Below are positions 11,429 to 22,638 of a stretch of DNA of 64,000 bases, piece after piece. A model generated the notes under the pieces. That model did not search any database and was not told the origin of the DNA. It worked only from the letters and a program-made list of their open reading frames with translations. Origin of the DNA: Acanthosepion pharaonis (taxonomy: Eukaryota; Mollusca; Cephalopoda; Sepiida; Sepiidae); the NCBI GenBank assembly GCA_903632075.3, contig CAHIKZ030005207.1:1302501-1366500 (forward strand). Direction: 5' to 3'. Position 1 is the first letter of the stretch; the number at the start of each line of letters is the position of its first letter. Both the position numbers and the translations under genes were made by a program.

Positions 11429-12011
11429 ATCCCAGCTCCACTTAGCATATTGAGCACTCTACGTTTTAGCTTAATATCAACCACATACTTGATATTAAAA
11501 TAACTGATCCGACGTGCAACTTTCGGATAATAACTGTGACATTCCTGTATTTATTGAACAATTTAATTCATGCCACATTGACTGAAAAACCTACCAGTAC
11601 AAAAGAATGCTATTACCATATTAGTACAAAAACGCAAAATCTTAAAATTTAAAAATTCAACTTCAGCGTTGCGACCGCACGCTCCAAAATTTCTTATAAT
11701 TAACAATAACACATTTCTAAAAAACATATTTTGGATTACATCTATTCTTTCGTTGTCCTGTTATTACCGAGAAGTAAAAAAACAAATCTATTTCCATACC
11801 TGATGATGTCTGTATGCACAGATGAAAGCTTGTAAAAAAAACTAAAAAAAGACCTTATGCAACTGGGATTTATAAACAGGGATCATATCATCCATCTACA
11901 AGTTCGGGGTTAATGTAATTTATTAAATTTGTTTGCGAAGATGTATTATCGCCATTTATATCATTAACTTCAATATCTGTTTCATGTAATGAAAATTGAA
12001 CTGCACCACAT

Positions 12012-12014
<3 letters not shown>
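11429..12014. other. no gene seen
   Basis: A+T-rich sequence without recognisable coding or repeat structure. Confidence 0.5.

Positions 12015-12043
<29 letters not shown>
12015..12043. repeat. (TA)n microsatellite
   Basis: Uninterrupted TA run. Confidence 0.95.
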
Positions 12044-12046
<3 letters not shown>

Positions 12047-12224
12047 TTAAATTCAGGATTTTTAATTTAATTTTTTTCTTTGTTACCGTACTTTTCAGTG
12101 GTCATTAATGGGATCACAAGAATTGCCAATAATAAAAAAAAAAAGAAGAAAATATGCATATGTATTGTACTGTGAGTACACCAGTCTTCGGAGAGCTACC
12201 TAAGAAATTAAGTTCAAATGAAGG

Positions 12225-12957
12225 CGTGCTCATCGGACAATTAGCTAATAATCTGAACTGTCGTGAACAGGGCGCGAAACAGAATTAGACCGGAAATAGG
12301 AAAAAACAATGCGATTTTATCCAGGGTATCGGAACAAGAAAGGCTATATTTACGACTAGAATGATATCGGAGTGAGAAATGCAAAAGATATACAATTATG
12401 CTTTATAGATTACGCAAAAGCATTTGATGAGAGATGAGACGAAGATCTGTTTGAACAGAAAGAAAAACTAGATCTATTTGGAAAAGATTTTAGAATAATC
12501 CGTAATTATTATCGGTGGGCCTAATAAGAATATAAAATACGCCGCAGACACAGAATGAAATCCACAGAATCTGCAAGACAAAGTAGAAGGGAGAATGGAG
12601 TCACCATCAACTGTAAGAAAACAAAATTTAAGTTTGCCAGCAAAAGAAAACCTCTAAGATGCTGACTACGAATTAAGTCTAGAAGATTAAATATCTGGGA
12701 AGTGATGGAAATTGTGGAATCGAAATCCGAAAGACGCACTCGAAGAGTTAAAGAATTCAAGCAAAAAGATTCGTTAAAAATAAAGACAACTGCTATGTAA
12801 TATCAATCCTCTTGTAGAGCAGTGAATGCTGAACAGCCTCCTCACAGATGAAATCAGGCGACAAGAGAAATGTCCTACAAAGAGATGCAGAGAATACTAC
12901 TGATGAGGGACATTAAGCAACGAAAAAGTCTTTAAAGAAAATGGAAACAAAAAGGAC
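12225..12957 (+). pseudogene. LINE reverse transcriptase, family A, 5' part of interrupted copy
   Basis: Near 12395 one frame reads LCFIDYAKAFD, the reverse transcriptase A-motif region containing the first catalytic aspartate. Upstream text (NQNCRE..ARNRIRPEIG-like) matches the same position in the better copy at 54760. The stretch after motif A is deleted and rearranged, and the C-terminal linker resumes near 12690. Many stops and shifts make this a dead copy. It continues at 13474 after a SINE insertion. Confidence 0.75.
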
Positions 12958-13065
12958 ATTTTCGGTGGAGTAATGGATAGCGGCTCGGATTGAGAAATCG
13001 GAGAGTTCGAATTCCAGTCAAATCTATTACATTCACTTATGTGCTAATACTCTTGGGAAAGGTAT

Positions 13066-13281
13066 TGTTGTGTCGGAAACCTACCACCCCTCTTGAAGAT
13101 GAACTTGTCTGTGAACAGAAACTTTAAATAACGAGAAGACAGATAGACAGAAGTTCTTAGCTGAGCCAGTTATTGACTACTCAGGCGATTTATGTACCTT
13201 TTTACCAACCCATTAAAACCCTTTTTATTGTTACGTGTTATTTGGCGTTTGTCTCTACTAACCCCAAATTAACATCATAAC
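13066..13281. mobile_element. 216-bp insertion inside the SINE, 6-bp duplication
   Basis: AGGTAT occurs at 13060-13065 and again at 13282-13287. Between the copies is sequence absent from the corresponding point of the S1 copies at 52548 and 61490. This is the signature of insertion with a 6-bp target duplication. No terminal inverted repeat or tRNA box is obvious, so the class is unknown. Confidence 0.55.
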
Positions 13282-13336
13282 AGGTATATATCCTCTTCTT
13301 TTCCCCCAGCTATGGCTAAATTGGACAGACCGAGTT

Positions 13337-13386
13337 CTATAGCCTTGGATGTCAACTAGTCTACCAGTTACCATCCAAGGCTATAG
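13337..13386. repeat. 15-bp perfect inverted repeat in the SINE body
   Basis: CTATAGCCTTGGATG (13337-13351) and its exact complement (13372-13386) flank a 20-bp loop. A related CTATAG..CTATAG block with a degraded stem is in the S1 copy near 34730-34765, so the hairpin belongs to a SINE subfamily. Confidence 0.75.
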
Positions 13387-13473
13387 TAAATAGCAACACA
13401 CTGTAGGAAAAAAAATCTGCCTCATCAGATCGCCTAAGTGTGTATCACGCACGGCACATAACTGACTGATATT

Positions 13474-13735
13474 CAGAAACAGCTGAAATTTCTTGGACAT
13501 ATAATAAGGAAGGAAGGCTTGGAAAATTCACTCGCATGGGCCTATCAAGTCTAAGTAGAACAGGAGAAGCCAGCGTGACACTTACCTAACGACCTTGTGC
13601 GAATAGATGGTGGAAAGGTAGCCGGGCATTTTGGCAAAGGGAAATGTTGCTAAGGGCTATAAAGGATGGTGGGGTGTGGAGGGCCATGATCATCCCCCGT
13701 CATGAAAGGAGACGGCACGTAGATGAATAGTAATA
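13474..13735 (+). pseudogene. LINE family A, 3' part of interrupted copy
   Basis: Resumes the LINE C-terminus: QKQLKFLGHI-like, then REMLLRAIKDGGVWRAMII near 13640-13690. The same end occurs at 15690, 52975, 55720-55955 and 58860. This shared 3' end defines family A. Confidence 0.75.
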
Positions 13736-13739
13736 TGCT

Positions 13740-14666
13740 ATTATGCTACAGAGGTAGTCACATTCGTTAAGTGTTGTCTATAATTAAAACAAATTTATGC
13801 AAACGATCATGGGAAAGATGTAGAAAAATTAACGGATAATGATTCTGAAAGATCATAATCTTGTTTACAAGGAAAAATTTGAGATATGAAACTGAATAAT
13901 TGAAATGAAGTTTAAAGAAGAAAAAAAAAAAGATGCGGCTTGCTAAAGAAATCTTTGATGGTTTGCTATTAAACATAAAAGCTAAGCATCCCTTGTATTA
14001 TTTTTCTATTTTTTTCCTTTTATCAAATAGATTTTTCTGACGTTTTAATTAAAATAAACAATAACAATCGTGCTGAGATGTCTACATAAAGGAAACTACA
14101 TATAATTACAAACATGTGACGCTGAAGGCTATTGGGCTGATCACTTAAGTTTCGTATTAAATCTGATAGCGTGACTTGTAAGCAAACAATAAGGTTTATT
14201 TGAGAAGAGGTCATTCATATTACGTGTTAGAATTACAAAACAAAGATTATGGATCCGTGTTATTATTCTTACCATTATCGTGATTGGAAACAATATGAAA
14301 GAAATCAGCCGACATGTCTCATTAAGTTTTCTTTTAAACTTTTCCAGGATTTTTAATTAGGGGCCAATTGAACGTTGACTTTTTTTATTGCTTAATATTG
14401 AAAAATGTATATGTTTGAAAGTTTAGAGATGGTAGGCAGAATTTAACATCTGCATTTTCGCTTTTAGTGTGTGACTTTCTTTTTTATTTTTGCAATATCA
14501 GATTTGATTAGATAAATCATTGTTTTCATAAAAAAAAAGTTGATATTGACCATTAGGTAAAACTATCATGATAAATGGTAAAGATATAAATAACTGCATA
14601 TATCGTTTTTATAAGAAACATAATAGATTTAGTGACGTGAGATTTCACGATGTAACACTAGAGTTG

Positions 14667-14675
<9 letters not shown>
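13740..14675. other. no gene seen
   Basis: A+T-rich, with short frames only. Confidence 0.5.

Positions 14676-14699
<24 letters not shown>
14676..14699. repeat. (TA)n microsatellite
   Basis: TA run abutting the dispersed repeat at 14701. Confidence 0.95.
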
Positions 14700-14700
14700 A

Positions 14701-14870
14701 TCAGTTAACCCCAAGCAAGGCGATAATGCCACTAAGACGCAAGACGGAAGTGAAAGAGAATGAAAAGACTTACGAATGAACCGGAACGCAATTCTATATA
14801 GGAAACCTCTACTTCGGTTCAAAAGTCCGGAGAGGAGTGTGAACAGGACAATAAGCGAACTTATATTCTA
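14701..14870 (+). repeat. dispersed repeat family S6, copy 1
   Basis: CCCCAAGCAAGGCGATAATG, then CACTAAGACGCAA and a GGAGAGGAGTGTGAAC-type end, match the reverse complement of 58310-58480 in order and spacing. A shorter copy is at 49495-49565. It may be a SINE, but no clear polymerase III boxes are visible. Confidence 0.65.
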
Positions 14871-14939
14871 TTGTGGAGAAAAACAATAGTAAATAAAATT
14901 TCAGAGCTCAGACGGAGATGTTAGAAGTATAAAGTTGAT

Positions 14940-15066
14940 TTAGACTTTAGAAGGAACCGGTAACCCAATCCTAAACTGGAAACTAGGGATCAATCTCCCC
15001 ACTGTTCAAAAGACGGGGAAGTCGTGTGAACCAGACGATATAATATATATATATATATATATATAT
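14940..15066 (+). repeat. partial S6 repeat ending in (TA)n
   Basis: The end block (GTTCAAAAGACGGGGAAGTC, GTGTGAACC) resembles the end of the S6 copy at 14701. (TA)n follows at 15043-15066. Confidence 0.45.
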
Positions 15067-15689
15067 ACTTATTATTGTATACGTTATATTTAATGAATAA
15101 AAGTGTTTGAGCGAAATTGCGTTTTAGTAGTATATTTTCGTCCCTCGGCCTGAGTTTTTCGAAATATTTATAAAGAAAACAAGCTTAAAAGACTCTGGAA
15201 AAATCTAGAACAATAGGCGAAAAGAAACTGTTCAAGAAAAATAGATAACAAAAAAAAAAAAAAACAGACGTTTGCATCTGGTATAGAATTCAGGAGACTA
15301 CTGACAACTGCTTTTTCCCAACGCATTTACCTGACAGGAGCTCAACTGGGCATCTATATTACGTGGCGAAAAGATCTATTCACCAAGCAAGTTCCAGCGC
15401 CTATACGTTAATCAAGGAACTCTGGACTGTGTCTCAACAACTGTCCTGAGGTTGTTCGACCACTTGGGAATTTGTCAGGTCTAGTTGCTTTTCTAAGCCC
15501 TACTGGAGAGGTCCAACACGATATCAAGCAACTATTCCTTGTCTTTTGGTACATCAGTGTGTTCAGACTATAGAGGAAATCAAAGTACCAATATTAAGTG
15601 GAGATCACAAGATAGAAAGTTGGATGCATCAACAATAATTTTACTGATGTAAAGCTACATTGAATGGGCTTAATTGAAAAAGTTAATTT
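15067..15689. other. no gene seen
   Basis: No recognised feature. An A run lies near 15248-15262. Confidence 0.45.
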
Positions 15690-16250
15690 TTTTTGTTTTT
15701 ATTTTGAGACAAAATAACTTACATGATAGAGGAAAGTAAAGTAACCTCAAGACGCAAGCGATCATGGCTCTCAACGATTTTCTGTCCTTTGTAGCTCTTA
15801 ATAAGTTTCGTCTTTTCATTTCTCCTAAACCCTGTTCCGTCATCCATTTATTCAAACACGCCAAGTATGTTATGCATTATTTTCCACTGTCTCTCTTGCC
15901 CTCAATTGTGGGTATCAGATTTTCCAAACCCTCTTTCCTCATTATGTGCCTCATAAATTTCAACTGCCTCTTGCTCATGTTAAGTATAAGTTTTTTTTTT
16001 TGTTTACTTTTTCTCTATAATGTGGGCGTTTCGTACATGTTCAGTAGATGGATCCTCAGCATCCTTTTTGTTTCTTCATCTTTGAGAAAATTGTCCATAT
16101 GAGTGGATAGATATAGGGTAACATTTCAGTATCTTTTCTTTGTTTCTAACGAAATTTTTCTGTATACGAGAGGCAGTAAAATTATCAGTCCTTTCAAAAT
16201 AAATACATGATGTTATTTTAAGTGGTTTGCTGAGCCTACTTTTGAGTGAT
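15690..16250 (-). pseudogene. LINE family A 3' fragment
   Basis: On the minus strand, FVRNKEKILKCY near 16150 is followed after shifts by SKRQLKFMRHIMRKEGLEN and then LNKWMTEQGLGEMKRRNLLR and LRAMIACVLR near 15765. These match, in order, the tail of the copy at 54760-55965. An A run and several shifts break the frame. It is 5'-truncated and inactive. Confidence 0.8.
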
Positions 16251-16351
16251 ACATATCTCAAAGGAAAAAATTCGGAGGTAAATTATATAGCCATAAAAGA
16301 CTATTCTTCTGCAGATTCTTCATGCCGTACCTAACTCGTAATACTTTCTTT

Positions 16352-16688
16352 CGTTTCCCACATCTGGGGATACCGCATCGTTTCCCCCACATCTGGGGAT
16401 ACCGGCACGTTCCCCCACATCTGGGGATACCGGTGCACGTTTCCCCACATCTGGGGATACCGGGCACGTTCCCCACATCTGGGGATACCGGTGCACGTTT
16501 CCCCACATCTGGGGATACCGGTGCACGTTTCCCCACATCTGGGGATACCGGTGCACGTTTCCCCACATCTGGGGATACCGGTGAACGTTTCCCCACATCT
16601 GGGGATACCGGTGCACGTTTCCCCACATCTGGGGATACCGGTGCACGTTTCCCCACATCTGGGGATACCGGTGCACGTTTCCCCACGT
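16352..16688. repeat. 30-bp minisatellite, about 11 copies
   Basis: The unit runs CGTTTCCCCACATCTGGGG then ATACCGGTGCA. It holds CCCCA..TGGGG, ACCGGT and GTGCAC palindromes. The left copies are variant and the right seven or eight nearly identical. Because 30 is divisible by three, frames stay open on both strands (for example GKRAPVSPDV repeated on the minus strand). I regard these as non-coding. Confidence 0.95.
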
Positions 16689-16689
16689 A

Positions 16690-17970
16690 TTTTCTTATAG
16701 TCATTGACATTAATATCGTCTCAACTAGGTAGCTGCGATAAAGAAACAACTGAAATTAAGATGAAACAATTAAGAATTGAAAAACGAATGATAATGGGGG
16801 GGGGGAGGATAACGATAAAGGAGGTTATACTTTAAAAAAAATAATTATTGAATGTAGATTATACGAAACTTAAGGGGACAAAGCGGAAACAATGCAGCTC
16901 AATTTTTAACACTTTTCATTCACTGACTTCTTTAGAAAAAAAAAAACAAACTATTTGTGCCTTTCCCCACTACCAAATAAGTTTTCAGTGGAAAGCTGAT
17001 CTCTTTTGACGAATATGATAATTCCAAACACACGTACACGCCTAACTGGATTATCGTTCCCCAAAGAACTATTCACGACTTCAACAAGGTCAAATATAGC
17101 CACTAATATTTTTTTCACCTCTCTGTATAAATTGATCTAGAAAACAAAAATAAATGTCCTATTCACGCCCAACACGTAACTTCTGCTGCTTTTCAAGGTT
17201 CAATTTTGTTGCTCCTGCCTTGGCATAAAATGAGACGGTGGTGTGGCCAATTGTTCGTTCACTCCGCTCCATTAAGCATCAAGACATGTTTGTGAATAGA
17301 CATTTTGTCAAGATATCTAGCAACTGGGGAAGAGAGAACTAGATCCAGGTCTTTCCCAAAGGCATTTTTCTGTTCTGGAATTTGTTACGCCGTCTGCGCA
17401 CAAGGACACAAGTTTACCGATGCTGTAAAAAGTATGAAGACATTTATAAACGTCATATGTGAATTCATTTCTAATATTTGAACGTGTATTTAAAAAGATT
17501 TTTTTTCGCTTGTTACTACTGTCTTCATTCGCGTCTCTGGTCATCACACCGCGCAAGGAAGATAATTCTAATATTAAAAAGATTATGAGTTGTATATTCG
17601 GGCAATAATTCCTTCCTATTACATTATCAAAAGTGACCAACAAACAATATCGATTAAATTTTTTTATTCCGTTGTTTTTTGTTTTTGTTTTTTTTGTTCG
17701 TTTTTTTTTTTTTTCTTTTCTTTTCTTGAGCTTAATATTATCTAGAGATAATTCAAATTCAGAGTGCTTTCTGATAATCTCTCATCCATTTTCAAGTATT
17801 TGGGCTGTGCCGTTGGAATTGGTGTTTAAGTTGGGAAGATACGTTTGTGATTTTTAAACACGATCAGTACATTATGGCCGTGTTCTCTGATCTTAATAAC
17901 GGTTGTTTTGATGAATGTTTATATGATTTTGACTTTTTTAACAGTGTGCATTTGTGTTTTTGATTTGCGT
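16690..17970. other. no gene seen; T-rich tract
   Basis: Mostly A+T-rich sequence, with a G8 run near 16797 and a T-rich low-complexity block at about 17656-17727. Confidence 0.5.
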
Positions 17971-17973
17971 ATT

Positions 17974-18031
17974 GCGGTCCGGATGTTTACATGCATTGTT
18001 ATGCGGTCCGGATGTTTACATGCATTGTTAG
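17974..18031. repeat. perfect 29-bp tandem duplication
   Basis: GCGGTCCGGATGTTTACATG and nine further bases repeat exactly at a 29-bp offset. Identity of the two copies implies a recent duplication. Confidence 0.9.
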
Positions 18032-18119
18032 CACATAAGACGACGGACATACATACCGATATATATATGTCAGACAGACTGTTTCACTATGTCACAGCTC
18101 ATCAGTGTTGCCATACGTC

Positions 18120-18200
18120 CGGTTGCCTCTAACTAGGATCGAAACCCAGCTGAATTGGCGTCAATCGGAAAATCTCCCCCGTTGACTCACGGCAGGGATG
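18120..18200 (-). repeat. tRNA-like SINE head, degraded
   Basis: On the minus strand GGGTTTCGATCCTAG near 18140 looks like a tRNA T arm (B box). The upstream A box is weak. No full tRNA fold is visible, so it is a SINE relic rather than a tRNA gene. Confidence 0.3.
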
Positions 18201-18769
18201 AAGATGAATTTAAGCGTATTTATTTTTAGTGACTGGGAGAACTCGATTCGTTTTATCGAAGAGTATTGCATTAATAACAGTATTAGTCCCTGTTTACAAA
18301 CTCACACTATAGTGGGCACTGAGTTCAAAACCGAACGACGATAAATGCAATCTTCAGATTGTGTTGTCGCTCGACTATTTATATATGCTGGCCGATGGTG
18401 TATTATGGGTAGCAAATCTATTGTATTATCCTGATGGTTATTGGGTAGGCGGTAACGGTTACATTTCAAACTACCCTAGATGCTATCGAGTAGAGATAAT
18501 TGTGGATCTAAATGCGGTTATTTGAGCAATTTTATTGTGTTAACTTTTTACTCATTTATTTTTGATTACTCAAGCCGAGATTTTTTGAATATCTCATCGT
18601 ATGTGTATGGAAGAAATTTTTGCCCATAGATCTTGCTATTTAGACTGATTTCTTCTCTGCTTATATTGGTGAAAACAGACATCTTTTGCATCTTTTAAAT
18701 CGACAATATCAAACCTTCAATTCATAACAAAATTTTTTTTTTTTTAAATAGATGGTTGGCCACCCATAT

Positions 18770-19150
18770 CCGGGGATATCCGTCTACTAGAGCAGCTAGC
18801 CAATTTCTGTTGTAGGCGCCTGCTCAGGCACATTTGTGTGTATTCATAACGCACGGAGCTCACCTGTGATTTATACTACAACTATGCTAAGCGGACCTTT
18901 GTTAGATTTTCTGGGAGAGGGTGCGTTATTGAGAGTACCCAACAGTCTGAACAAGGGCAGCACGCTGAAGCCCTCGGTCACAATGTGCTAGTATGATCAT
19001 CGATGGCTCCCCAAAGAGTTCCTTCTATCCAATTTCACTCACAAAGCACGTGTAAATCGTAGTATAGTTTTCAGGCACTTTCCAATGGATCGGCCCGAGA
19101 TCACCTCTCAGACCGATAGCATTCGAGAATAAAAGTTCGAATAATATAAA
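18770..19150. repeat. dispersed repeats: 903-type copy 2 plus SINE piece
   Basis: 18772-18955 matches 903-1066. 19020-19075 carries the reverse complement of the TTTTGTGAGTGAAATTG block of the SINE at 5990. The two families therefore abut here, or are parts of one composite element. Confidence 0.5.
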
Positions 19151-19950
19151 AAAAAAATCTCGTTTGTTTGGTTGACAAGAGCATTAAAAACATGGCAGGA
19201 GTGTATTTATTTATAGATACCTATATATTTAACATACCTTCTCAACAATGATGGCTAATAATTTTGCATTGACTGTATTTTTGCATGATCAATCTCGGAG
19301 TTTAATCTATATCTCTAACTCGATTTTTGTATGAATTCTGCCATTTAAATCATTAGAAGTAAAAATATTCAAAGAAAGTTGACACGAAACTGAAGAAATA
19401 AAAAGCAATCCATGAGCAATCTGATTCTACCTACTTCTGAATAAAGATATTCAACAAGGCATTTTCGCTTATTGGAGTAGAGTAATGCCACCCGTTAATA
19501 AATTACTCGTTTCGGGGAGATCAGTTTGAGTGATAGATAAATGTATCAAGTTCATAGATAATACGTCTTGCTACAGAAGACAAATAAGGGAAGAACTATT
19601 TAACTGGTGCTTACAACTAACAAATAAAGAAAACGCTGTCCCTAAAATCGTAAGCACACAATGACCTCCCTACACAGGGACCTTTTTATTTGCCGTTTTT
19701 TTTTTGGTTACCCTAGGAGCTGCAGAAAGAAACAACTGATTCCAAAGTGCCTGCAACTCATAGAAGTCGTAAAGTGTTTCATTTAAAAAGTGAAATTTAT
19801 TGATAAGATCTACGGTAAGAACTGATCTGTGTTGTTGTTTTTCCTGTTAACCTCTGATTTTTGCCGAATTTATTTAGACCAAACAGGTATGTACGAGATC
19901 AAAAAGCATCTGTACTGGTGCGATAAAAAGAATAATCCAACACACACACA
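19151..19950. other. no gene seen
   Basis: A+T-rich sequence without recognised features. (AC)n is at about 19938-19950. Confidence 0.45.
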
Positions 19951-19954
19951 CATC

Positions 19955-20200
19955 AATTTATGGAAGCATTCTTGGAACTCCTTTAGGATAGCGAGCAGCT
20001 GCCTAGTCGCATTCTATTGGATTTCTTCGACGTCTTGGAATGTTGGTTCATTCAAGTGAGATTTGATTTTTATAGTAGAAAATTTCACCATAGGCGAGAT
20101 CAGGGGAATATGATGGTTGATGGACATAGAAAATGTTGTTCTTTGTCAAAAACTGCTACACAAGCCATGGTCTCTATCAGAACCTCTATGGTGTGCTGAA
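19955..20200 (-). pseudogene. mariner-type transposase fragment
   Basis: The minus strand reads HQPSYSPDLAYGEIFYYKNQ near 20080-20120. This corresponds to the SPDLAPCDF region of mariner transposases, which carries the third catalytic aspartate; here that residue is lost (GE instead of CD). After a frameshift, SHLNEPTFQDVEEIQ and ATRQLLAILKEFQECF follow, as in the family C-terminus. Only about the last third is present. It is decayed. Confidence 0.75.
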
Positions 20201-20640
20201 ACGACCACACTTTACAGTTTCCTTCCAAGCATTGCTATAAACTACGAAAGTGAACGAGAATGTTAAAATTTAGTGCACATGCGCAGCAGAGTTCTGTCAA
20301 GGCAAATCTGTGCCAAGCGGCTTCCTTTTACGTACTTTAGCGACATTACAATAGCAACGCTCCTGATAGTTTTTTTTTTTATCAAACCTCTCATGCATTA
20401 AAAAAAATCACATAGTACCGAATGTTATATCTAATATATGCAGGTTCTGGCATCCGTGTAGGCCTTGGAGCACATCTCCTATATGATGTGGGCGGGGAAC
20501 TATCCACAAATGCATGTGTTTCTGGAAGGAGGCGGAAGAGTCTTGGCGGCTGATGCAATTTTGAATTCATACTATTCAAGCTATTCATAGTAAGGAACCT
20601 GGCACAAAGTCAAATTCTGTATGGAGATATAATGATCTGT
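20201..20640. other. no gene seen
   Basis: No supported feature in this stretch. A CATGCGCAG block near 20279 is the only CpG-bearing text. Confidence 0.4.
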
Positions 20641-20649
20641 TTCCTTGTT

Positions 20650-20910
20650 GTACACAAGATAGCGCCCGGCTTGTCGGACGAAGAAAATAATGGGTGCGCT
20701 AATGACGAAGGGAATATGGCTACTTGTGAGAATATTTTACAACGACCATCGGCCAACAGGAAGTGTTACGCGGCAGGATAGTGAGAAGGCGTGCCTTCAT
20801 CGAGATGTACGCGTGTTAGTGTGTGATCTAAAGTATTTATGTCTTCGTTTGCACGGATCATAAGGATGAAAATAGCGATTTATTAACACGTCGACGTGTG
20901 TGTGTGTAAT
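20650..20910 (+). other. CpG-richer segment with a 57-codon frame
   Basis: An ATG at 20690 opens 57 codons to a TAA at 20861-20863, beginning MGALMTKGIWLL. The segment has more CpG than its neighbours, plus ACAGGAAGTG (ETS-like) near 20757. The product is not recognised and no splice site stands out. It could be an unrecognised exon, a promoter fragment or chance. Confidence 0.2.
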
Positions 20911-21352
20911 ATAAAATATAATTTTAAGATATGCTACATTTACGGGTAAAAGTGTTCAGTATCAGAGATAGAGCGTCTGTAAATATAAAGGTGGACACTG
21001 AGGTCAACACAGTGGAAGATCAGTGTGAAACACTGCCACTACTTCTTGACTTCGGTGTCCATTTTGAGGTATATGTATATTATTCCATTAATACTTTCCT
21101 AAAGGGCGAAACGTTACACAGATTTTTTACCGGTTTGTTATTCAAATATTGTTATATACACGTCTCCTGTTAGCAATATGAGATGGAGTGTCAATATATT
21201 ACTTAATGTCAATGCATACTTTAGTATTTTTACAATACTAAGATGCGTGTGAATGCAAAGTATTGGTAGCACGAAGGGTGTATAATTACTTTAAATGCAG
21301 GCTCTTTCGCATCCGACTTCAGTTTGATATCTTCATATAGGATCTAAATTGC

Positions 21353-21354
<2 letters not shown>

Positions 21355-21388
<34 letters not shown>
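21355..21388. repeat. (TA)n microsatellite
   Basis: Uninterrupted TA run. The flanking 20911-21354 shows no other feature. Confidence 0.95.
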
Positions 21389-21390
<2 letters not shown>

Positions 21391-21757
21391 CAACTTTCAA
21401 AAATTTGACACAGAAAGCATGATAATTTTTATTTTAAGTCCTTTTGGTCGGTAACTCTTATTCATTTCATATATGTATATATACATACACAGGCCGGGTG
21501 TAACAGCAAAATTGTTCAAATATTAGATTAAGATTGAAACCGTTGTATCTTAGAAATGATTAAAGATATCTTACTGGAATTTTCCGAGGTTTATATAACA
21601 CTACTGGACTCTACTTTGACGAATAAGAATGTATATTTACTCTCCAAGATTAACAGAAGAATCATGACGCAAGCGATCATAAATGAAAATGACATGTTCA
21701 TCATTAAATAATCAAAGCTCAGAATCGGAAACTCATAAAGAATTTAAATGAAGTTCA

Positions 21758-21780
21758 TATATATATATATATATATATAT
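21758..21780. repeat. (AT)n microsatellite
   Basis: AT run. From 21781 to 22550 I see only a C/T homopolymer junction near 22046-22062 and a T/G run near 22356-22370. Confidence 0.9.
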
Positions 21781-22558
21781 TTCAGGATAATTTTCCAATA
21801 ATATTCAAGACTATCTTCACCCTCTCTAACCTTCTTTCTGTCCTGTAGTAACAAGGTGCCTGACATGTTTCATGTACGATTTCATTTTCAAGTCCTATTT
21901 CACTGCTCCCTAGACCGTCATAGCTGAAACGCTACCCTCACGTTCCGAACATCTTATGGATTGAGTTGGATCTTTTCTAAGTGATCTCTTAAGATCAAAC
22001 TTGATCCCTTTTCCTGTTGTGACCACATGAACTGGTTTTCCGCTGCCCCCCCCCCCTTTTTTTTGAACTTGTTCATCGTTCTCTCGATGGTTCTTCAAAG
22101 GACTGAAGAGGGAAGCCAATGAATGAATCTTGTTACCATTACTGAAGGCCTGAGTTGTCTTTTTTTTCTCTCACCATTGTTCAGTTGAGAAGACGGGGGT
22201 CTGACACAACGATTTTAACCTGTTCTCTTTCTAGTTAAATAATCTCAAATGATTTGTCAGCTATTCTTTTGATAAATAATATCAATATGGCTTTATCTGC
22301 TTTTTTTAGCTTTTCATGTTTTGTTTTTTTTAGTTTTCAATTTAATCACCCAGTTTTTTTTTGGGGGGGGGTAGGGGCGGGGTTGTGCAGTAAGCCCTTC
22401 TTTGAAACGAAACAAGTCCTGATTCTAAGGCATCTTTTCCCCCAAAGAATGAAACTTAGATACCCTTTTTCTTATATATTACTTTGATAAACACACCCGG
22501 AAATACCAAATAAAAAAAGCAAGTTCATTTATAAGTTTTCTCCGGTTTATCTTTTTGC

Positions 22559-22632
22559 ACTGAAATTAAGCAACGTCGAGCCTGTCAGTACCTCAATGGG
22601 TGACCGCCTGGGAATACCACATATTGTAATCT
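22559..22632 (+). pseudogene. 5S rRNA pseudogene, 3' two-thirds
   Basis: TGAAATTAAGCAACGTCGAG and then GGGTGACCGCCTGGGAATAC match the 5S rRNA internal region, including the 3' (C-box) part of its internal promoter. The 5' third is missing or unrecognisable, and the 3' end is altered (ATTGTAATCTT). It is a truncated 5S copy, or the head of a 5S-derived SINE. Confidence 0.85.
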
Positions 22633-22638
22633 TGGATG

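Larger units (their letters stand above)
12963..13473 (+). mobile_element. tRNA-SINE (family S1) inserted in a LINE, itself interrupted
   Basis: The head GGTGGAGTAATGGATAGCGG (A-box region) is followed by B box AGTTCGAATTCC (13004-13015). The tail TCTGCCTCATCAG..CTAAG..GCACATAACTGA (about 13418-13469) matches the minus-strand copy at 52548-52812. The LINE on either side is collinear with the copy at 54760-55965. A foreign 216-bp block sits at 13066-13281. Target duplication at the outer ends is not clear. Confidence 0.8.

Noticed and set aside
16320..16749. CRISPR-like array (30-bp repeats)
   Set aside because: Units are directly contiguous with no unique spacers, and the sequence context is eukaryotic. 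It is a minisatellite.
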